From Megalonaias nervosa (lineage: Eukaryota; Mollusca; Bivalvia; Unionida; Unionidae): a DNA stretch of 64,000 nucleotides. Shown here piece after piece: positions 56,086 through 64,000 of the stretch. The DNA lies in assembly GCA_016617855.1 (NCBI GenBank), contig JAECUM010092838.1, positions 62,001 to 126,000 of the forward strand. The letters run 5' to 3'. The position numbers were made by a program, and so were the translations under genes. The stretch's first letter is position 1; each line of letters opens with the position of its first letter. Under the pieces are notes generated by a model. That model ran no database searches, was not told the origin of the DNA, and worked only from the letters and a program-made list of their open reading frames with translations.

Positions 56086-57737
56086 GTAAGTTGTTTCCCA
56101 AATATTCAAAGCTTAAGGCAGCATGTATTATGTTATGTTATGATGTTGTACATCCATCTGTCTGTCTGTTATCAATTTTGTTTCCACACAATAGCTTGAG
56201 TTGTCCACCATTTACAGTTATTGAACTTTATGGATAGCTTGCATTTGGAGTTAAGAATAAGCCCTTTGATTTCGGGATCCAAAAATTGAATGTCAAGGTC
56301 ACTGACTGAAAGAAAAAAATGGTATCTGTACAATAACATTAGTTCTGCATCACTTACCTGGACCAAATTTTTTGGAGGGCTTAAACTTGGATTTTAAAGA
56401 ACCCTCTTGATGTTTAGGTTGTTGTTACTAAAAGGCAAATGGTGGTTTGCAGAATAATTTTTGTTCTAGAGGAAGTTCCATAAGAAAACTTTGTAGGTTA
56501 CTCGCATTTAGGATAATAAAGAAACTTATTGATTCCTTTGGTCAGTAATCTCCAGAATCAACTATGTGATTTTTCAACATGGCATGGTCTTATAATGTGC
56601 CAATCACTGTACCCTTGTTTGATTAGGTTATATAATAGCTACTGCATGTCCATATCAAGCATGTTCCATTATCATGATGGAAGCTCCCTGTACTCTGCTA
56701 TCTCTCTCATCATTACCAAGGCTTATTAGATTTACAGTTACTTCATGACTTTAGGAAGGTTTTGGGAATTCTAATGTTTAAAATTTCTAATGGCCCTCAG
56801 CTAACACAAAAGTTTTGAGAAAGATTTTTATAGTATCCTTTTCAAATGAAGTTTGGATGGGATGGGTATACTGCAGTCAGCTTGTCCATCCATCTGAGTG
56901 TTACCCTATTATTTACTTAATATACCCTGAACCCACTGAGCCATCTTTATGAAACTTGGAATGCTTTTGCCAAGATGACAACTCTTAGAAATTATATATT
57001 TTTAAATAAACATGACATCCTCTTATTTGGAACACATCTCACTCTGTTCCATTGTTCATTGAGTGAAAACAATCCAAGTCCCAACCTAGCCACATTCATT
57101 ATGCTGCATCTGACTGATTCCTTAAGTTTGTATTAATCAATCAGCTTTCCTTCTTGGATGGACACACATGAGTAAATACGTCAGACATGGGCATGAACTT
57201 TTTTAAGTTTGAAATTCAGACAAAAAAGCCCTTTAAAGTTGAAAACATCGTACACCCAAGAATAGCCATGGAGTATAACATCATAAGGAAGTGATTTATT
57301 TGCTTATTGCAAGGTATGTGATCCTGACATTAACATCAGTCAGAGGAAACAATATGACATGCGTACAATCAATTGTCAAGTATTTATAGCACATTAGGAA
57401 ACAATAGCCCACCAAACTAACAAAGAGGTTTCTTTGGTAGTAGCAAGACATTGTTGTACACTGATGCTGTTAAGAAGGAAGAATGCTTGTTATTGACTTT
57501 TTATGGAACATAATATACCATGGTCAGCTTTAGTCTACCTCACCTTACTTTTAAAGGAGGTCTATGAGACAGTCAAAATGTCAGAGACTATTCATGTTAG
57601 ACAGTGCAAAGAGGAATGGTTACAATACTGGGCAAATAATTTTACTGTTATATCACTTTGAAAAATCACTTTGGGATGATAATGAGACTTTCTCCTAGGT
57701 TGATAGAAACAAAACGTTAGATGGGAATATGTCAATT
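56086..57737. other. CENP-E intron segment, nothing recognised
   Basis: First part of the 5.1-kb intron between exons 55759-56085 and 61158-61373, which join in phase 0 without an intervening exon. No element with clear ends was recognised. Confidence 0.55.
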
Positions 57738-57891
<154 letters not shown>

Positions 57892-57984
57892 ATAAGTAAC
57901 TATTCACATAAATGCTACAGAAATGATAATGAAGCACAGGAGGTGTGCTGTGTAACATGTACTTTAACAAGTACACCATTTTTT

Positions 57985-59640
57985 ATGATTTCATCTGTCA
58001 AGGACACCTATTGTGGAAGGAACTGTTGCTTGGAACTGATTTAATATCATGTGGAACGTTATTCCAAACAAGTGCACCTGAAAATTGAAAGCTATTTTGA
58101 ATAACTCCTTGTTTGGCTTGGTACTTTGAAATTTTGTCCTTTTAGTGATCTTTGCTTTGGGGTACCAGTAATTTTCTTTCCTGGAAAATGTTGTTTAGGT
58201 AAGTGGGGGCAGATTTTGTAAACATCTTTACATTATTTTGACCTTTCTCAGAAATATTCTTTCATGTAATGGTAACACTTTGAATGTAAGAATTGCAGTT
58301 TGAACATTTTCTGTTGGCTGATCAAGAATTATTTTACATGCCCTTTCCCGGAGTCTGAAAATTTTTCTTCTATTTGTAGCAGTTGTGTTCTCCCAAATTA
58401 TATTACAGTAGTCAAGATGCTGTTGAATGTAACTTTTGTAAAAAATAACCAACGATAACAGTTTATTTTCTTTGAAATATAATTTTTATGATGAGACCAT
58501 TGCAAGCTATTGTCTACAAATATTCCAAGAATTCTATCTAAACACATCGTTTTAGTTATCATAGAGAACATGCAGCATATCAGTTTGCAATCTTGCTCTT
58601 TTCTGCTGTGTAGCTATCGACAAGAATTTTGTTTTGTCTGTATTGAGGATCATACCATTTTCCTTACACCATATTTGAAGTCTTTTGAGAGCAGTTTGAA
58701 GGCTTGGTTGCACTGAGCATCAACAAGTAGTGTCATCAGCATATGTGTCAGCTAATGAAACTGCATCTCCTATTTTTAGGAGTAGGTCATTTATGAACAG
58801 AACAAATAACAAGGGCCCCAAGGTAGAACCTTGTGGCACTCCATAACTTATCATTTTTGTTTCGGTTGTGATTTCTTTTTGCTTGTTTAATCATTTTGCT
58901 TACTTTATTTCTCCAGATATTGTATTCATCTTCATTGTCTACAGATTTCAAGTGGTCTCTTTTCTTCATAGTATCTAAAATTTCTGTGGTGACCTAGCCA
59001 GGTTGATGATCATGCTTAAATTTATGTGTCTTTAAAGGTGCATTTTTATTAACAACTTCCAAAAACAGATCAGACCAAGTGCTTAAAATATCTTCAGTTT
59101 CATCAGAAAGTTTGATAGTATCCATGGGTATTTGCTCCAAATCCTTTAAGACATTTTCATTAATGAAAGTTTAAAAGACCTGCATGTGATAGACTTATGA
59201 ACATTCTTTTCTCCCACATTATTGTTATGCTTACTTTTGAGAAAAGTTGCAAAATGATTGTTTAAACAAGGTTTTGAAACAGAATTTCTTGAAACATTTT
59301 CTTTAGTATTTGTGTACATATAGTCTATAAGTATTTTTGAATTGGATCTTACCTGAGTGGGTTCATTGACTAATTGTGAAATCCCCAAAGGTTCAACAAA
59401 ATCCAACCAATGTTTTTTATTAGTCCCTATTTATGTCACCTAATATGTAACATTTTTTCTCTTCATTTATAACTTTCTCTATTTGAAATTTAAAATCTGC
59501 ATTCCAATCAACATCTGAGGATGGATGCCTATACATGAAATCCACCAGATAGGGTTTGGCTTTTTTTGGGGTAATCTGAATCCATATTGATTCAGCCATT
59601 CGGATTCAACCAGCTTGTTTGAAAATTATATTTACACTTC
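57985..59640 (-). pseudogene. Broken non-LTR retrotransposon (CR1/Jockey-like LINE): endonuclease and RT parts
   Basis: Read on the minus strand from right to left. An endonuclease fragment (about 59146-59560) has LINEPTQ-type sequence, LVNEPTQVRSNSKILIDYMY. A linker at 58787-58969 reads RDHLKSVDNEDEYNIWRNKV and IKQAKRNHNRNKN. The reverse transcriptase has ISYGVPQGSTLGPLLFVLFI, NDLL and the catalytic YADDTT at 58728-58745, followed directly by a stop. The thumb region is DYCNIIWENTTATNRRKIF, and the tail at about 57990-58110 has QNSFQFSGALVWNNVPHDIK. Several stops and frame breaks show that it is inactive. It lies in a CENP-E intron in antisense orientation. Confidence 0.88.
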
Positions 59641-60605
59641 ATATCTTGCAGAGGTTATCCTGTAAACACTTGCTCACTGACAGGTTTAGTTTTAATTGCA
59701 TTTAAAGTCATACTCATGCAGCTTGCTAAGTCTGGAAAATTTTCCTTGGAAGGTGCTGCAGAGATTACTTTATGCTGTAGAACATAAATTGCTATACCTT
59801 TAAAGAGAACAGAAAGGCTTCTATTAAACCATGTGTTTTGGCAATAAGTTAGGCATCATATGTAGACACATGCACCCACACAAACACAGAGTCAAACATA
59901 AGTTAGACAACTAAAATTATTTAAATGCAGAAACTGTTCATATTACAGTAAACTGAAGACTGTTTCATCTGAAGTACATGAGAATGAAAAATGGGCTGGG
60001 TGGCAGTGGGAGGGGTTAGGGCACAACAAACCAACTTTGTTACTGTAGGCATCAATTTGATATGAGCCCCTCAATTTGCCTTTGCAGTGATATGTTGAAT
60101 GGCACAAGCTTTTAAAAAATTTCACCATGCTTGAAATAAACCTACATAAACCCACAGCAACATTTCTTATACACAAGATACATACAAAGTATATATAAAA
60201 AAATTTAAATGGTACTAAAATTTGGGTCAGAATATTTTCATAATTTCTTCAGGTAATCCTATGAGTCATTTTATTTTGAAAATGAATTACCATAGTAAGC
60301 AAATGTACAGCTGTCTGAATAAAATTTTATCGAGACACTTTTTTGTTTAAGAATGAAATATTTGTCTGGGTGTACTGTAGAAAGCACAATTGTGGGTTTC
60401 TTAACTTTTAACAAATCACACCAAACAATTGGCTGAATGTGTGAAACCACACAGTATTTTCAAACCCTACCCTACCATCTTGTCTTTGTTAAATCCTTCC
60501 CATGTTCAGAATATTCCCACCCTTTTTCAAATGATCTGTGAACATCACCACCATTTTTCAGGTCTCCAGTAGATTCTGGTTAGTCTGAAAGCCATGCTCA
60601 CTTAT
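59641..60605. other. CENP-E intron segment, nothing recognised
   Basis: A+T-rich intron with no recognised exon or element. Confidence 0.55.
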
Positions 60606-60788
60606 GGGCTATTTAAACATACATGGAACTTAGGGAAGCACATTTAAAAAAAATATGTTGCCAGGGTACTCTGGGTACTCAGAGTTCATATGAAAATGAT
60701 ATAAAGTTCTAAATTGCATCAGTGGCTGACTATTCCACCTTAAAAATGTCTTCTTATGGGTCCCATGTATGTTGTAGTGTAACAGCCC
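60606..60788. mobile_element. MITE related to the element at 49609-49691
   Basis: The left end gggctatttaaacatacatg and the reversed right end gggctgttacactacaacat share the start and the catacatgg word with the 83-bp copy, but are more diverged and enclose a longer interior (about 183 bp in total). A tta lies on both sides, off by one base on the left, so the duplication is only suggestive. Confidence 0.5.
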
Positions 60789-61157
60789 TTAGATCACTTT
60801 ATGGTATATTGTTAACTGACCAGATTACTTAAAACCATCTTTAATACAAGTGACTTTTCAATTCATTTGCTTCAGTGTGTAATTATTTATTGTCAACAAA
60901 TAAATGGTACACAAACATTTTGTTCATTTTATTTATGTTGTAAAATCTGCCTTTACTAGCCATCATTTTATTAGTATATTTCTACCTTAATTGTTATTAA
61001 GCTGAGCATTGTATTTCTTAGTTAAGTCTCATTCTGTCAGTTTTATTCTGAGGTTTTCAGAGAAAAAATACAGTCTGAAAACTATATCATTTCAAATTTT
61101 TAAAACTATTCATGTATTATTCTCTTTGCTCAAATCAATTTGTGTTACCCTTACCAG
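60789..61157. other. CENP-E intron segment, nothing recognised
   Basis: A+T-rich, ending in the acceptor tgtgttacccttaccag. Confidence 0.6.
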
Positions 61158-61373
61158 GCAGTCATCTCAGCAACAATTGTTCCTGAGGTTGAGCGTGATT
61201 TTCAATTGCTGCAAGATGAGCGTGATTATTACCACAACCAGGTGGAAGAGCTAGAGGAAAAGCTGCGTGAGGCAAGTTCTGTCCATGGCTCTAACAATGA
61301 GACATCTATCTGCGACTTCACGCAAGCCAGCAAGTTGAGTGAAACCATGGCTGAGCTTTCGGATGCACATAGT
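61158..61373 (+). CDS. CENPE: CENP-E exon: stalk coiled coil
   Basis: Acceptor cccttaccag, donor gtaagt; 72 codons in phase 0 on both sides. It begins AVISATIVPEVERDFQLLQD, continues ERDYYHNQVEELEEKLREAS and SVHGSNNETSICDFTQASKL, ending SETMAELSDAHS. A coiled-coil half is followed by a serine/threonine-rich linker. It is consistent with the rod of CENP-E but carries no motif diagnostic on its own; membership is set by position, strand and phase. Confidence 0.9.
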
Positions 61374-63953
61374 GTAAGTGAGCATGCAGTTTCTTCATCA
61401 GGTTATAAATGTTCTATTTCATTACAGTGTTTGTTGAAATATGTTGCTGTTTGGGGCTTAATGCCATTTTTTAGTGCATGAATGGCTAACTTTACATGGT
61501 GGCCAGTATAACTGGTGGATGAAGAACCTGGGAAATCCTAGTAAGAACCACCAACCCATGGGAGGCTACGGGCAAGCTTTCTCACATATCCTTATTTGCC
61601 AAGCCCAAGACTCAAACCCTCACAGACAAGTGAGATGGGAGTGATTGGCAAAGGTGAGCACTTTATATCACTCGACCATCTGGGACCTCTTTGTTGAAAT
61701 ATCACAGCATACTATGTAAAATGATACATATATTTGGAGGCTTTAGGAGATTACTCAAGAACACTTTTGCTTAAATATTGTACTCAGTTGAAGCAAAGAA
61801 GTGACAATCCATTGAAAACTTTGTAGGTTTATGAAAGGAATATAAAATATTTGGTTTATGCTAAAAAAGAATTCAGTGTAAACTTGGAATAGTGGTTAAA
61901 TCAGATAACTTAAGTTCTAAAATTGAAATGGATAGAATATTAGCAGATGTGGTGTCATGTATGTGAAATTGAAATGATGGAAAAGTAGTAGATGGTGTTA
62001 TGTCATGTGTGTGTTGATGTCATAAAATGAATTCATAGTGGCAGCGTGCTAATGAAAATGCTATTGTGCAGTCATTTTACTTTTTTAAACACTGTGAGGT
62101 GGATGAGGATTTATTGCATGGGGTTTCACCCGGAAAGTATCTGTTGATATGGATACAGACCCTGAAGCATTAATGTACCATTATGAAATGTAAATGAAAT
62201 GATGAGTGAACCAAAAATAAACTGAAAACATGTGCTAAGAGAATGCAGAATGAACAAAGAACAAATGATAAATGATACTGGCCAAACACTGCTTAACAAA
62301 AGCAATAAACAGAATGATGACGAGAAATGATAAACTAAAAATGATGAATGATAAACCATAAGTGATGAATGAAACAATGTTGGATATAATCTTTGTTTAT
62401 TGCTTTGATATTGGTTGATGTAAATACCTTTTTAAGTTATACTCCAATATAAAATTCCTGATTGCCACCAAATACTTTCTAATATCAGCCATTGTTACTT
62501 ATGACTCCACCATTGTTATGTTAAAGTCAAACTTTATTAAACATTATTGAAAGGAAATGCGAAATATTAAATTAAATAGTTTTTTGTCATAAAATTATTA
62601 AAATCTGTGACAGGAAAATATTTAAACTACGATTTAAATGTAATCTTGTACTCTGCTGGGTATTCATTTGTTATTTAGACAAGAAATTACAATTCTTTCC
62701 TAATTTCTGTGTGTAGTGTTGCAATTATTTCGAAGCATTTGCAAAAGTAATTATAAACCATTCTTCAATGAACATGAAGATATGTAGAACTCTTGACAAG
62801 ACAAATCGTAAACAATGAAATGATAAATGTTACGTGATAATATTAAAACACAATTGCATACCTGCCAACCATTACTCTTTTGGCGGAATCATTATGCTGT
62901 TCTTCACAGAAATACATGCCTGTCTATGGATTAACACTTTTTTTGGTACATGTTTGATATAATGGTGCATGATAATTATAATAAAAATGAAGTAAATTCA
63001 AATAGATTTATATTTCGCATTCAGATGTATCAGTCTCCTTTCCATAAGCCAGTACCATTCAGCATGTTGTATATTTAGAACTGGAATTCCCCCAAAATAA
63101 ATCATATGTAACTGCACCTAAAGGTGTGACCACTCTGGTGGCCTAGTGGTTAAGAGTGTCCGCCCTGTTTGACATAAGAAAAGGAGAATCTTAAAAGTAA
63201 TATATTCAGTGATGTTATTAAGTTTTCATTGATGAAGGGAATAAAATATTGTTGGTACTTCTATACAATGATCAGTTATGCATTTGTTTCACATTATAAA
63301 TATAATGTTCTTTCATCAAGAGAACATCAAAATATGAGTGTCCATTTTCATTTTAAATTTTAAATAACTGACTCCACAGTATATATGGAAAAACTATTTT
63401 AAATTCTCTTTGGTGGAAATATTTTTCCTTTATTTATTTAATAATGGGTATAATTTTCTATTTTTAACAATTATTTACCCAATCCAGTGTATTATTAGAT
63501 TTGCTATGTAAATTAATTAAGCTAGGAGAACCTATGCTATACTGAAACCATTGAATTTTACTCAATTGATGAGTAAAATATAAAAAAATTTCGTTTGCAA
63601 CAAGTTGTGTACTTTTAGTTTGGGTCAGATGTTATGTATATCCACCTTGCAAACATCCTCTTTACATAGAAAAACACTCAAACAAATCTCTTTGGTAGAT
63701 CAGACTATACCACTCATGAGCATCTTCCTCCAGGGTATGGACTGGATAAGTGATTTTCAAATCCATGCCCTATGATGTAAATTAATGGATAAAACCCTGG
63801 TCATATGCCAGATCCAGACTGCAGGCTGTAATTTTCCTACCCCAGAACTATACCATCCATCTGTAAATATAATGATGCAACTTAAGTGTACATCCTAATG
63901 TCTTAGGCCTTGCTGCTTTTTTTCTTTACATATCCTTTCATCTGTCTTTTCAG
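61374..63953. other. CENP-E intron with a SINE and tRNA-like fragment
   Basis: A SINE occupies 61443-61689 (listed separately). A tRNA-like A box tggcctagtgg at 63139-63149 on the + strand, in 'ggtggcctagtggttaagag', is probably another SINE head without a clear body. About 62160-62360 is a degenerate run of 'gaaatgataaa' words. No exon was recognised. Confidence 0.55.
61443..61689 (-). mobile_element. tRNA-derived SINE, copy 4
   Basis: Flanked by the perfect 13-base target-site duplication tttgttgaaatat (61430-61442 and 61690-61702). The interior matches the other copies (ggcttaatgccattttttag, catggtggccagtataa, caagctttctcacatatcc). The tRNA-like head is at the right, on the minus strand, and is eroded (ggtcgagtgatataaagtgc). 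Confidence 0.9.
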
Positions 63954-64000
63954 AGGCAAGCAGAGCTGGAGGAGATGTTGAAAGAGTCCCAGACAGAGAT
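63954..64000 (+). CDS. CENPE: CENP-E exon, cut by the window end
   Basis: Acceptor catctgtcttttcag, phase 0. The visible 15 codons read RQAELEEMLKESQTE and run off the window. Heptad-rich coiled coil continuing the stalk. The true 3' end lies beyond 64000. Confidence 0.88.

Overview
The window looks like a piece of an animal nuclear genome, most likely a bivalve mollusc. It is visibly A+T-rich, its genes are split into short exons (about 45-330 bases) by introns of 1-11 kb with GT/AG borders, and it is crowded with minisatellites and small dispersed repeats. The bivalve call rests on dispersed repeats I recognise from bivalve genomes: the short element at 7108-7342 and 7791-8025, the 'cagatct...tctatgttg' family, the repeat that ends with 'gctcactggactttatggtcaggtgagc', and the 'cagtcacagtgacctt' family. 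No database search was possible, so the taxon is an inference.

Two protein-coding genes are supported. On the + strand from 42245 to the right edge are eight phase-compatible exons of a kinesin-7/CENP-E orthologue. They begin with the very end of the motor domain and neck (FASRAKTIRNKP), pass through the diagnostic KRRMTWCPGK block, and continue into the coiled-coil stalk. The rest of the stalk lies beyond base 64000. The motor domain itself is not visible to the left. On the - strand, between 37.6 kb and 2.98 kb, are seven well-supported exons plus one tentative exon (about 270 residues in total) of a helical protein that I could not name. Its exon phases agree at every junction, and both of its ends lie outside what I can see.

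Everything else is intron or intergenic DNA. From left to right it holds: a 55-bp minisatellite (0.83-1.2 kb); a decayed Tigger/pogo transposon (3.65-4.88 kb); a 43-bp minisatellite carrying a duplicated short element (6.4-8.76 kb); a tRNA-derived SINE (10.8 kb); a diverged repeat (11.2-12.4 kb); a 21-bp and a large 55-bp array (13.7-15.85 kb); a degraded RT/RNase H retroelement (17.1-20.3 kb); a LINE tail (27.05-27.45 kb); 39-, 50- and 85-bp arrays (27.9-33 kb); a SINE (30.85 kb); a 51-bp array (37.7-39.1 kb); a younger Tigger-like element (39.36-40.85 kb) with a nested 171-bp foldback element; a SINE (46.1 kb); a 24-bp array (49.8-51.1 kb); several MITE-like elements (49.6, 53.2-54.5, 54.65-55.44 and 60.6 kb); a long (CA)n tract (57.74-57.88 kb); a broken LINE with a YADD reverse transcriptase (57.98-59.64 kb); and a fourth SINE (61.44 kb).

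No prokaryotic-type system, CRISPR array or complete tRNA/rRNA gene is present. I found no convincing new functional system. The most notable observations are the density of distinct minisatellites, the nested palindromic element with an exact target duplication, the 112-bp duplication at a CENP-E splice acceptor, and the apparent absence of the CENP-E motor exons upstream.
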